A stretch of DNA of 64,000 nucleotides from Sphaerisporangium fuscum. GTDB taxonomy: Bacteria; Actinomycetota; Actinomycetes; Streptosporangiales; Streptosporangiaceae. Below the pieces are notes generated by a model. The model did no database searches, had not been told where the DNA came from, and saw only the letters and a list, made by a program, of their open reading frames with translations. The translations under genes were made by a program, and so were the position numbers. Shown here piece after piece: positions 25,493 to 33,835 of this stretch. Every line of letters starts with the position of its first letter. The first letter of the stretch is position 1. Location: the NCBI RefSeq assembly GCF_018531465.1, contig NZ_JAHDTF010000013.1, forward strand, positions 186,001 through 250,000, written 5' to 3'.

Positions 25493-26209
25493 TCAGGCTT
25501 CCGGGCTGAGCCAGACGTAGCCGGCGAAGCGGCCGGTCACCTGTTCTCTGCGGTAGGAGTACAGGTCGGCGGTCTCGATGGTGCAGCGGTCGTCGTGGCG
25601 GACGTCGCTGACCCCGGCCCTGGCGAGCTGCGCGGTGATCGCGGCCCGCAGGTCGAGCGCCGGGGTGCCGGCACGGGTGGCCGACCAGGCCTCGGGGAGG
25701 AGCGCGCCGACCTCCTCGCGCATCGCCGCGGGCACCTCGTAGCACTTGCCGCAGGCCAGCGGGCCGATCGCGGCGACCAGGTCGGTGGCGCCGCGCGAGC
25801 GCATCGCCTCCACCAGCGCCGGCACGACCCCGGCCACCGTGCCCGCCCGCCCGGAATGGGCGGCGCCGACCAGCCCGGCGACCGGATCGGCGAGCAGGAC
25901 GGGCGCGCAGTCGGCGACCAGGACGGCGAGCGCGAGCCCCGGCCGGTCGGTGTGGACGCCGTCGAGCGGGGGCGCGTCGTCGCCGAACGGCTCGGTGACG
26001 TAGGCGACGTCGGGGCTGTGCACCTGCCGCATGAACACGACGCGTGCCGGGTCGAGACCGAAGCCCCTGGCGGTCAGGGCGCGGTTGTCGGCCACCGCCG
26101 AGGGGTCGTCGCCGACCCCGCCGCCGAGGTTCCTGCTGTCGTACGGCCCGGCGCTCACACCGCCGTGCCGGTCGGTGAACGCCATGGTGACCCGGTCGAT
26201 CGAAAGCAC
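25493..26209 (-). CDS. pgeF: Peptidoglycan editing factor PgeF / laccase-domain (YfiH) protein
   Basis: 238 residues covering the Cu/Zn laccase-like YfiH family. Metal-site residues are in RQVHSPDV, AVLVADCAPVLLAD and GAAHSGRAGT; the C-terminal YSYRRE motif is also present. PgeF removes misincorporated residues from peptidoglycan precursors in E. coli; other members show purine-nucleoside activity. In actinomycetes it normally follows ftsZ, but here no division gene adjoins, so this may be a second copy. GTG 26209 is probably leaderless (TAGGCT ends 6 nt upstream). Confidence 0.88.
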   Translation of the reverse strand: MLSIDRVTMAFTDRHGGVSAGPYDSRNLGGGVGDDPSAVADNRALTARGFGLDPARVVFMRQVHSPDVAYVTEPFGDDAPPLDGVHTDRPGLALAVLVADCAPVLLADPVAGLVGAAHSGRAGTVAGVVPALVEAMRSRGATDLVAAIGPLACGKCYEVPAAMREEVGALLPEAWSATRAGTPALDLRAAITAQLARAGVSDVRHDDRCTIETADLYSYRREQVTGRFAGYVWLSPEA

Positions 26210-26417
26210 CGCACCAGCCTACTGAGTTCGCCGTGCCGCGACCGCCGCCGCCGTCCCGGCCGTGCGGGCCGGCGACGGGACGCCGGGGGCATCGGTGAAG
26301 GTCAGAGCCGGCCCGGGAACCGCCGTACCGTTGAACCGCTCTTCGCACTCCTCCGTACCGTCCTGGGATTACCTTTGCTGTTTGTTACTCGGGAAGTGAT
26401 GGGAGTCAAGGGCGGAC

Positions 26418-26513
26418 ATGGACGGCGTTCCCGGACTGGTTCCAGCGCTGCTGATCGCGGGCGCGATCTTCTTCGTCATCTGCCTGCTGCTCGGCGTGTT
26501 CGACCGCCCGTGA
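26418..26513 (+). CDS. 31-residue single-pass membrane protein candidate
   Basis: ATG 26418 to TGA 26513 encodes MDGVPGLVPALL, then an uninterrupted hydrophobic helix (IAGAIFFVICLLLGVF) and a short DRP tail. AAGGG lies about 6 nt before the ATG. It ends 12 bp from the convergent DUF4232 gene and is the only coding candidate in the 316-bp gap 26210-26525. A real hydrophobic helix of just membrane length is suggestive, but a protein this short cannot be confirmed by eye. Confidence 0.45.
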   Translation: MDGVPGLVPALLIAGAIFFVICLLLGVFDRP

Positions 26514-26525
26514 CGCCATCGCTGC

Positions 26526-27155
26526 TCACAGACTCGCCCCGGCGGCCATGGGAGAGACGTCGATGCGGCCGTCGTCGCACGGGCCCGCCACGAACGGGAT
26601 CTCCAGGTGGGTGCCGACCTCGTCGGGCGGCAGGATGATCAGCCGCGCCGACTCGGGACAGCGGGTCTCGCGTCCGACCGGCACCACCGTCCAGTGCATC
26701 TTGGCGTGGGCCGAGGCGCCCGGCCGAAGAGTGACGCGGACGGCCTTGCCGCCGTCCCTGCGGGTCCTGGTGCGCAGGACGTCCCCCTTGCCGTCGATCA
26801 TGATCAGCCCGACGTAGCCGTAGAGCCGGCAGGCGCGCGCGGAGGTGTTGGTGAGGACGAGAGGGGCGTACCGCTGGCCGGCGCCGGCGTCCTGCCTGCC
26901 GACCCGGGCCGACAGGTCCGAGCTGTGGCACCGCCCGGCGGCGGCCGGCGTCATGGACACCCCCGCGGCGCGGAGCCCGCGGGGGGTGACCGAGGAGCCG
27001 GCCACCGCGGCGGAGGACGCGACGGGGCCGGGCACCTCGGCGGCGGCGCGCCCGGTAGGCGGGGGCGCGCCGCCGCAGGCGACCGATGCCGTCAGCATTC
27101 CCGCTGACAAGGCGAGGAGGATCGCGGGCTTGCGGACGTACTCGAATCGCTGCAT
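26526..27155 (-). CDS. DUF4232 lipoprotein
   Basis: 209 residues. The signal peptide (LLALSAGMLTASVAC) ends in a lipobox-like site with Cys27, although -3 is Ser rather than Leu. A low-complexity Ala/Pro linker follows, then a DUF4232 beta domain (ACRLYGYVGLIMIDGKGDVL, HAKMHWTVVPVG, HLEIPFVAGPCDDG) with paired cysteines. Exported, probably membrane-anchored; function unknown. Confidence 0.82.
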   Translation of the reverse strand: MQRFEYVRKPAILLALSAGMLTASVACGGAPPPTGRAAAEVPGPVASSAAVAGSSVTPRGLRAAGVSMTPAAAGRCHSSDLSARVGRQDAGAGQRYAPLVLTNTSARACRLYGYVGLIMIDGKGDVLRTRTRRDGGKAVRVTLRPGASAHAKMHWTVVPVGRETRCPESARLIILPPDEVGTHLEIPFVAGPCDDGRIDVSPMAAGASL

Positions 27156-27215
27156 GTCCCGTTAGACGCCGCCCCGCCGCGTTTTGTTGTCGCGGATCCG
27201 GGCGGTTTCCCGGAA

Positions 27216-28394
27216 CTAGCGGGTCAGGGAGTCGTAGAGGGCCTGGGTGCGGGCGGCGATGGCGGGCCAGGAGAAGTGGTCGACGGCGCGGCGGCGGCCG
27301 GTCTTGCCCATGGTGGTGGCGAGTCCGGGGTCGGACAGCAGGGTGTTGACGCGGTCCGCGATGGCGGCGGCGAAGGCCCGCGGGTCGTGCGGTTCGCCGT
27401 CGGGGCCCTGGCCGACGGGGACGAGCAGCCCGGTGGCACCGTCGTCGACGACCTCGGGGATGCCGCCGGTCGCGGTCGCCACGACGGCGGTCTCGCAGGC
27501 CATGGCCTCGAGGTTGACGATGCCCATGGGCTCGTACACCGAGGGGCAGACGAAGACGGCGGCGTGCGTGAGGATCTGGATGACCTGGTTCCTCGGCAGC
27601 ATCTCCGAGATCCAGACGACTCCCTCCCGGGCCCGCCGCAGCTCCTCCACCAGGCCGGTCACCTCGGCGGCGATCTCGGGGGTGTCGGGGGCGCCGGCGC
27701 ACAGCACCAGCTGGGCGTCCGGGGCGAAGGAGCGCGCCGCGCGCAGCAGGTGGGCCAGGCCCTTCTGCCGGGTGATGCGCCCGACGAACACGACGTACGG
27801 CCTGGCCGGGTCGATGCCGTGCGCGAGCAGGACGTCGGTGCCGTGGTCGGGGGCGTACTGGGCCGTGTCGATGCCGTTGTGGATCACGGTGACGCGGTCC
27901 TCGGGGATCTCGGGGTAGCAGGCGAGCACGTCGCGCCGCATGCCCTCCGACACCGCGATCACCGCGTCGGCGGCGAGCAGGGCGGTGCGTTCGGCCCAGC
28001 TCGACAGGGTGTAGCCGCCGCCGAGCTGCTCGGCCTTCCACGGCCGCAGGGGCTCCAGGCTGTGGGTGGTGACCACGTGCGGGACGCCGTGGAGCATCTT
28101 GGCGACGTGACCGGCGAAGTTGGCGTACCAGGTGTGGCTGTGGACGACGTCGGCCCCCTCGCAGGCCGCGGCCATCTCCAGGTCGACGCCGAGCACCTGC
28201 AGGGCCGGGTTGGCCTCGCCCAGGCCGCCGGGCACGCCGTACACGTCCACCCCCTTCTCCTCGCGCGGCGCGCCGAAGCAGCGCACCCGCACGTCTGCCA
28301 GGTTCCGCAACTCGCGGGCGAGGTACTCGACATGGACCCCGGCACCGCCGTAGACCTCGGGTGGGTACTCACGGCTCAGCAGATCAACGCGCAT
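27216..28394 (-). CDS. glgA: Glycogen synthase / maltose-1-phosphate synthase (GT4)
   Basis: 392-residue GT4-type glycosyltransferase as in actinobacterial GlgA/GlgM, which uses ADP-glucose to make maltose-1-phosphate or extend alpha-glucan. N-terminal PPEVYGGAGVHVEYLARELR, VHSHTWYANFAG, donor-site FVGRITRQKGLAHLL and CPSVYEPMGIVNLEAMAC with the conserved ExxxxxxxE. Divergent from glgC, the same layout as in mycobacteria. No ribosome site; TAAGGT (28406-28401) ends 6 nt before the ATG, indicating a leaderless mRNA. Confidence 0.93.
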   Translation of the reverse strand: MRVDLLSREYPPEVYGGAGVHVEYLARELRNLADVRVRCFGAPREEKGVDVYGVPGGLGEANPALQVLGVDLEMAAACEGADVVHSHTWYANFAGHVAKMLHGVPHVVTTHSLEPLRPWKAEQLGGGYTLSSWAERTALLAADAVIAVSEGMRRDVLACYPEIPEDRVTVIHNGIDTAQYAPDHGTDVLLAHGIDPARPYVVFVGRITRQKGLAHLLRAARSFAPDAQLVLCAGAPDTPEIAAEVTGLVEELRRAREGVVWISEMLPRNQVIQILTHAAVFVCPSVYEPMGIVNLEAMACETAVVATATGGIPEVVDDGATGLLVPVGQGPDGEPHDPRAFAAAIADRVNTLLSDPGLATTMGKTGRRRAVDHFSWPAIAARTQALYDSLTR

Positions 28395-28461
28395 GTTACG
28401 ACCTTAGCGTTTGGGAGTGTTTATGCAGGTTTAGCAGGGCGAAGCCGGGTAACGTCGAGCT

Positions 28462-29697
28462 ATGACGACGTCCAGAATCCTCGCGATCGTGCTGGCGGGT
28501 GGCGAGGGCAAGCGGCTGATGCCGCTCACGGCCGACCGCGCCAAGCCGGCCGTGCCCTTCGGAGGCATCTACCGCCTGGTCGACTTCGTGCTGTCCAACC
28601 TGACCAACGGCGGCTATCTCAGGATCGTCGTCTTGACGCAGTACAAGAGCCACAGCCTCGACCGGCACGTGACCCGCACCTGGCGGATGTCCACGATGCT
28701 CGGCAACTACGTCACGCCGGTGCCCGCGCAGCAGCGTCTCGGGCCGCGCTGGTTCGCCGGGTCCGCCGACGCGCTCTTCCAGAACCTCAACCTGATCTAC
28801 GACGAGATGCCGGAGCACTGCATCGTCTTCGGCGCCGACCACATCTACCGCATGGACCCGCAGCAGATGGTGCGGCAGCACATCGACTCCGGGGCGGACG
28901 TGACGGTCGCGGCGATCCGCCAGCCGCTGTCGCTGGCCGACCAGTTCGGGGTGATCGAGACCGACCCGAGCGGGCGCCGGATCGCGGCCTTCCGCGAGAA
29001 GCCCAAGGACGCCGTCGGCCTGCCCGACGCGCCCGACCAGGTCTACGCCTCGATGGGCAACTACGTCTTCAAGACCCAGGCGATGATCGACGCGCTCCGG
29101 GAGGACGCGCTCGACCCGGCCAGCAAGCACGACCTGGGCGGGAACATCATCCCGATGTTCGTGAAGTCGGGGACGGCCGAGGTCTACGACTTCGCCGACA
29201 ACGCGGTCCCCGGCTCCACCGAGCGCGACCGCGGCTACTGGCGGGACGTCGGGACCCTGGACGCCTACTACGAGGCCAACATGGACCTGGTGTCGGCCCA
29301 TCCGATCTTCAACCTCTACAACGACCGCTGGCCGATCTACACCGGCCACGACCCGCTGCCGCCGGCGAAGTTCGTGCACAACGAGGGCGACCGGATCGGG
29401 CACGCCCTGGACTCGCTGGTGTCGCCCGGCGTGATCATCTCCGGCGGGACCGCCTCCCACTCGATCCTCTCGCCCGGCGTGGTGCTGCACTCCCACTCCC
29501 AGGTCGAGGACTCGGTGCTCATGGGCTCGGTGAAGGTCGGCCGGGGCGCGATCGTCCGGCGGGCGATCATCGACAAGAACGTCGTCATCCCCGACGGCGC
29601 CCGCATCGGCCTCGACCCCGAGTACGACCGGTCCCGCTTCGCCGTCACCAAGGGCGGCGTGGTCGTGATCGGAAAGAACGAGATCATCGAAAGGTAG
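28462..29697 (+). CDS. glgC: Glucose-1-phosphate adenylyltransferase
   Basis: 411 residues. Makes ADP-glucose from ATP and glucose-1-phosphate, the donor for the divergent glgA. Nucleotide loop GGEGKRLMPLTADRAKPAV, regulatory/glucose-site motifs FGADHIYRMD and AFREKPKDA, and a C-terminal left-handed beta-helix (GVVLHSHSQVEDSVLMGSV). TAACGT at 28450-28455 ends 6 nt before ATG, so leaderless like glgA; the 67-bp gap holds both promoters back to back. Confidence 0.95.
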   Translation: MTTSRILAIVLAGGEGKRLMPLTADRAKPAVPFGGIYRLVDFVLSNLTNGGYLRIVVLTQYKSHSLDRHVTRTWRMSTMLGNYVTPVPAQQRLGPRWFAGSADALFQNLNLIYDEMPEHCIVFGADHIYRMDPQQMVRQHIDSGADVTVAAIRQPLSLADQFGVIETDPSGRRIAAFREKPKDAVGLPDAPDQVYASMGNYVFKTQAMIDALREDALDPASKHDLGGNIIPMFVKSGTAEVYDFADNAVPGSTERDRGYWRDVGTLDAYYEANMDLVSAHPIFNLYNDRWPIYTGHDPLPPAKFVHNEGDRIGHALDSLVSPGVIISGGTASHSILSPGVVLHSHSQVEDSVLMGSVKVGRGAIVRRAIIDKNVVIPDGARIGLDPEYDRSRFAVTKGGVVVIGKNEIIER

Positions 29698-29719
29698 CTC
29701 GACACGCTAAAGTCCGCAT

Positions 29720-31288
29720 GTGCGGAGATCACGGCCATTCCGGCGGCTCACCCCGGCGGAACGACAGGTGTGGGACGCCTACCCCTCAGGAGCCTGGGTC
29801 GACCTGCGGACCGGTGACCCCGAACTGGACGACCCGGCGAAGGTCGAGCGGTGGGGGCCGGACCGCACCGTCCGTGCCCAGGTCCTGGCCTCCCTCATGC
29901 TCGGAGCCCACCCCTCCGAGCCCGGCCGGGTGCCGGGGCTGCGCCTGGCCGGTGCGCGGATCGTCGGCGAGCTGAACCTCTCCGACGCCACGCTCACCAC
30001 CAAGCTGCACCTGCTGAACTGCCACCTCTCGGGCGCGGTCAGTCTCACCGACGCGACCACCAAGGGGGTGCGCTTCCGCGGCTGCCACATCCACCGCATC
30101 CGCGCGGCCCGCTGCACCGTGGACGGACTGTTCGAGCTCGACTCGTGCACGATCGAGGCGGGCATCCGGCTGGACAACGCCCACATCAGCGGGCAGCTGC
30201 GCCTGAGCCGGGCCCACCTGTACGCGCCGGGCACCACCCCGGCCGCCTCGGAGAACTACATGCAGGACCGGGGCCGCCTCTACACCGACGACGAGCGGCG
30301 CGAGCGGGGCTGGGACCACAGGTACTGGGCGCTGTGGGCGGGCGGCCTCATCGTGGACGGTGCGGCGTTCTGCCGGGACATGCGCGCCACCGGCGGGCTC
30401 CGCCTGCTCGGCGCCCGGTTCAACAGCGGCCTGTACCTGGAGCGGGCGGTCATCAAGGAAACGGGGCGGCAGGCGATCTACGCCGACCACCTGTCGGCGA
30501 CCAGCGTCGAGTTCAGCGCCGGGTTCACCGCCGAGGGCACCGTACGGCTGCGCGGCGCGCGCATCCCGGGCGTGCTGTCGTTCAACCAGGCGAAGGTGAG
30601 CTCCCCCGACCGCTGCCTGCACCTGAGCCACATGCAGGTCGAGGAGCTCATCCTGAGCCCCGCCTCCGCCGAGGGCGAGGTCAACCTGGGGTACTCGCGG
30701 ATCGGCGTGCTGCTGGACGACCCGAACGCCTATACGGGGCCGGTGCGCCTCAACGGGTTCACCTTCGAGTCGCTCAGAGGGAGCACCTCCCTCGCCGACC
30801 GCCTGTCGTGGCTGGGGCGCGACCCCGAGGGCTACCGGCCGCAGCCGTACGAGCAGCTCGCCTCCTGGTACCGCCGGATCGGGCACGACCAGGAGGCACG
30901 GGCCGTCCTTCTCGCCAAGCAGCGGGCCCGCCGCTCGACGCTGCGGATCCCCGGCCGCGTCGCGGGGTACCTGCTCGACCTCGTGGTCGGGTACGGGTAC
31001 CGGCCGTGGCTGGCCGGGGTGTGGTTCGCCCTGCTGCTCGCCGTCGGCACGGCCGTCTTCGCCACCCATCCGCCCTCACAGGTCGGGCTGGACGAGCGGC
31101 GCGTCTTCCACGCCTTCCCCTACACGCTCGACCTGCTGGTACCGGTGAGCCTGTTCGAGCAGCGCGGCGCGTGGGAGCCGGTGGGGTGGACGCAGTGGCT
31201 GGCGAACTTCCTCATCGCCTCGGGGTGGATCCTCGCCACGGCCCTCATCGCGGGCGGCACCCGGGTCCTGCGCCCGCAGAGCAACTGA
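29720..31288 (+). CDS. Membrane protein with pentapeptide-like repeats
   Basis: 522 residues. The first 400 have irregular pentapeptide-like beta-solenoid repeats (LRLAGARIVGELNLSDATL, LHLLNCHLSGAVSLTDAT, VNLGYSRIGVLL), and the last 120 have two membrane helices (YRPWLAGVWFALLLAVGTAV; WLANFLIASGWILATALIAG). Databases often label such actinomycete proteins as membrane-associated oxidoreductase, but no redox motif is visible. GTG 29720 has TAAAGT ending 6 nt upstream and no ribosome site, so leaderless. Confidence 0.75.
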   Translation: MRRSRPFRRLTPAERQVWDAYPSGAWVDLRTGDPELDDPAKVERWGPDRTVRAQVLASLMLGAHPSEPGRVPGLRLAGARIVGELNLSDATLTTKLHLLNCHLSGAVSLTDATTKGVRFRGCHIHRIRAARCTVDGLFELDSCTIEAGIRLDNAHISGQLRLSRAHLYAPGTTPAASENYMQDRGRLYTDDERRERGWDHRYWALWAGGLIVDGAAFCRDMRATGGLRLLGARFNSGLYLERAVIKETGRQAIYADHLSATSVEFSAGFTAEGTVRLRGARIPGVLSFNQAKVSSPDRCLHLSHMQVEELILSPASAEGEVNLGYSRIGVLLDDPNAYTGPVRLNGFTFESLRGSTSLADRLSWLGRDPEGYRPQPYEQLASWYRRIGHDQEARAVLLAKQRARRSTLRIPGRVAGYLLDLVVGYGYRPWLAGVWFALLLAVGTAVFATHPPSQVGLDERRVFHAFPYTLDLLVPVSLFEQRGAWEPVGWTQWLANFLIASGWILATALIAGGTRVLRPQSN

Positions 31289-31377
31289 CTCCAGGGGCCC
31301 ACCGGCTCACCCGACCTCGGCAGCTCCGGTCGGTAGCCCCCCGGCCCGTCAGGGGCCGCAGGGAAGCGGGCGGCCTG

Positions 31378-32679
31378 TCAGGCGGACATGCGGCCGCTGT
31401 TGCGGGCCGCGCCGGTCCCCTGTGAGCCGTGGCTGTCGTTGGCGCGCGATCCATCGGCCGAGGCCTGGCGATGGCCGTCGCTGCCATCCGCCTGCGAGGC
31501 CTGGTGGAGGCCGTCGCCGTTGTTCGTCTGCGAGGCCTGGCCGGGGCCGTCGCCCTCGTTCGCCTGGGACGGCCCGGGCGTGGCGCCGTCCGCTTCGGGG
31601 CGGGGCGCGCCGGCTTCGCTCTCGGGCCGGGTGCCGGTGATCCGCTCGTTGGGGAGGTCCTCGACGCGGAAGCGGGGCAGGGCCTGGGGGTAGTTCTCGC
31701 GGATGAAGGTGACGAACATCTCGCGCATGTCGCACTTGAGGTCCCAGACGCTCGGCGCGTCGGAGGCGCTCATCAGCGCCCGCAGCTCCACCAGGCCGTT
31801 CGGCTGGATGTCGGTCACCTGGAGGGTCCAGTCCTTCTGGTCCCACAGCGGGTGGTCGCGCAGGCGCCGGTACAGCTCGGCCCGCAGCGCGTCGATGGGC
31901 ACCGACCAGTCGACGTACAGCATCACGTGCCCGACCACCCGGCTCTCGTACCGGGTCCAGTTCTCGAACGGGGTGGTGGTGAAGTGCGACACCGGCAGGA
32001 TGAGCCGCCGTTCGTCCCACAGCCGCACCACGACGTAGGTCAGCGTCAGTTCCTCGATGCGGCCCCACTCGCCGTCCACCACGACCGCGTCGTCCAGGCG
32101 GATGGCGTCACTGAAGGCCAGCTGCAGCCCCGCGATGAGGTTGCTCAGCGTGGACTGTGCGGCGATACCGGCGACCACACCGGCGATGCCGGCCGAGGCC
32201 AGCAGCCCGGCGCCGAGCGCGCGCACGGCCGGGAAGCTGAACAGCATGGCGCCCGTGGACACCACGATGATCACCGCGGCGGCCACCCGCCGTACGAGGG
32301 TGATCTGCGTGCGGATCCGGCGGGCCTTGCGGTTGGCCAGCCCCTCGACCTTGTTCAGCCGCGCGAGCACGACGTCGGTCACCGCGTAGGAGGCCTGGAT
32401 CACCAGCCAGGCCACGCACGCGATCAGCAGCACGGTGACGGTCTGCTCGACCGCGTTGTCGGCGGTCCTGCCCGACATGCCCGGTACGTACACGGTGTTG
32501 AACGCCACCAGCGCCGCGGTGGCGAACCCCGGCCACGTGCAGCGTTCGACGAGCGGCCCGGCCAGCTGGAAACGGCCGTTCACCCGGCGGGATACCAGCA
32601 GGCGTCGGAGCAGCTCGACCGCCACGATCGCCGCGAGAACCGCGACGACCAGGACCATCCACTTCACTGCCGATGACAC
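31378..32679 (-). CDS. MscS family mechanosensitive channel
   Basis: 433 residues. Four membrane helices, the last being the glycine/alanine-rich pore helix (LGAGLLASAGIAGVVAGIAAQ, then STLSNLIAGLQLAFSDAIR), followed by the beta domain (DDAVVVDGEWGRIEELTLTYV). Opens under membrane tension to release solutes. The last 80 residues are a hydrophilic Gln/Asp/Gly tail with a 12-residue repeat not usual for the family. GTG 32679. Confidence 0.92.
   Translation of the reverse strand: MSSAVKWMVLVVAVLAAIVAVELLRRLLVSRRVNGRFQLAGPLVERCTWPGFATAALVAFNTVYVPGMSGRTADNAVEQTVTVLLIACVAWLVIQASYAVTDVVLARLNKVEGLANRKARRIRTQITLVRRVAAAVIIVVSTGAMLFSFPAVRALGAGLLASAGIAGVVAGIAAQSTLSNLIAGLQLAFSDAIRLDDAVVVDGEWGRIEELTLTYVVVRLWDERRLILPVSHFTTTPFENWTRYESRVVGHVMLYVDWSVPIDALRAELYRRLRDHPLWDQKDWTLQVTDIQPNGLVELRALMSASDAPSVWDLKCDMREMFVTFIRENYPQALPRFRVEDLPNERITGTRPESEAGAPRPEADGATPGPSQANEGDGPGQASQTNNGDGLHQASQADGSDGHRQASADGSRANDSHGSQGTGAARNSGRMSA
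31460..31567. repeat. 36-bp in-frame repeat in the MscS tail, three copies
   Basis: Units start at 31460, 31496 and 31532 with an exact 36-bp period; each encodes 12 residues of the type (A/P)SQ-x4-GDG-x-x-Q. Frame-preserving length polymorphism of the cytosolic tail is expected. Confidence 0.85.
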
Positions 32680-32839
32680 TAGGACGGCGCCCCCTTCGTC
32701 GTCTGTGAGGAGCCGGCCCGGGGGACCGGCTCCGGCGATCCATAACCAAACTTCGGACTATAAATCACCACAGATCGTCTATAGGGCCGAGACCTATCTC
32801 ACATTGCGGGCCTGTCCCAGTAAACGCCCACAAAGTACC

Positions 32840-33835
32840 TTAAAACGCCTCGTCGAGGCTCACCTTCCCCTCCACCGCGACCTGGTAGGCCGAGACCCGG
32901 CGCTCGAAGAAGTTCGCCAGCTCCTGAACGTCCTGCAGTTCCATGAACGCGAAGGGGTTCGCCGTGCCGTACCTCGTGGGAAGACCGAGCCGTGCCAGGC
33001 GGCGGTCGGCGACGTACTCGAGGTACTCGCGCATCTGCTCGGCGCTCATGCCGGGCAGGCCCTCGCCGCACAGGTCGCGGGCGAACGCCAGCTCGGCCGC
33101 GACCGCCTCCTCCAGCATCTCGGTCACCTGGGCGCCGAGCTTGTCGTCGAAGAGATCGGGCTCCTCCGCCCGCACGGTGTCGACGACGGAGAAGGCGAAC
33201 TCCATGTGCATGGACTCGTCGCGGAACACCCAGTTCGTCCCCGTGGCGAGCCCGCCCAGCAGGCCGCGCGAGCGCAGCCAGTACACGTAGGCGAACGCGC
33301 CGTAGAAGAACAGCCCCTCGATGCAGGCGGCGAAGCAGATCAGGTTGAGCAGGAAGGCCCGGCGGTCGTCCCGCGTCTCCAGCCTGGCCAGGCCGTTGAT
33401 CGAGTCGATCCACTTGAAGCAGAACTCGGCCTTGTCCCTGATGGACGGGATGTGCTCGATCGCGGCGAACGCCTTGACCCGCTCGTCGTGGTCGGGCAGG
33501 TAGGTGTCGAGCAGCGTCAGGTAGAACTGCACGTGCACGGCCTCCTCGAACAGCTGCCGCGACAGGTACAGCCGCGCCTCGGGGGCGTTGACGTGCTGGT
33601 AGAGGTTCAGCACCAGGTTGTTGGCCACGATCGAGTCACCGGTGGCGAAGAACGCCACCAGGCGGTTGATCAGGTGCCGCTCCCCCGCGCTCAGCCTGGC
33701 GAGATCGGCGAGGTCGGAGTGCAGGTCGACCTCCTCGACCGTCCAGGTGTTGCGGATGGCGGCCCGGTACCGCTCGTAGAAGTCCGGGTACCGCATCGGG
33801 CGCAGCGTCAGGTCCATCCCAGGGTCGAGCAGCAT
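32840..33835 (-). CDS. nrdB: Class I ribonucleotide reductase small subunit
   Basis: 331 residues. Carries the di-iron centre and tyrosyl radical for NrdA. Ligands: Asp in TGDSIVANN, E-x2-H in EEAVHVQFY with the radical Tyr four residues after the His, Glu in CIEGLFF and DESMH. Start ATG 33835 overlaps the nrdA stop as TAATG; a GTG 9 nt upstream is less likely. Co-transcribed with nrdA and so under the B12 riboswitch. Confidence 0.95.
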   Translation of the reverse strand: MLLDPGMDLTLRPMRYPDFYERYRAAIRNTWTVEEVDLHSDLADLARLSAGERHLINRLVAFFATGDSIVANNLVLNLYQHVNAPEARLYLSRQLFEEAVHVQFYLTLLDTYLPDHDERVKAFAAIEHIPSIRDKAEFCFKWIDSINGLARLETRDDRRAFLLNLICFAACIEGLFFYGAFAYVYWLRSRGLLGGLATGTNWVFRDESMHMEFAFSVVDTVRAEEPDLFDDKLGAQVTEMLEEAVAAELAFARDLCGEGLPGMSAEQMREYLEYVADRRLARLGLPTRYGTANPFAFMELQDVQELANFFERRVSAYQVAVEGKVSLDEAF

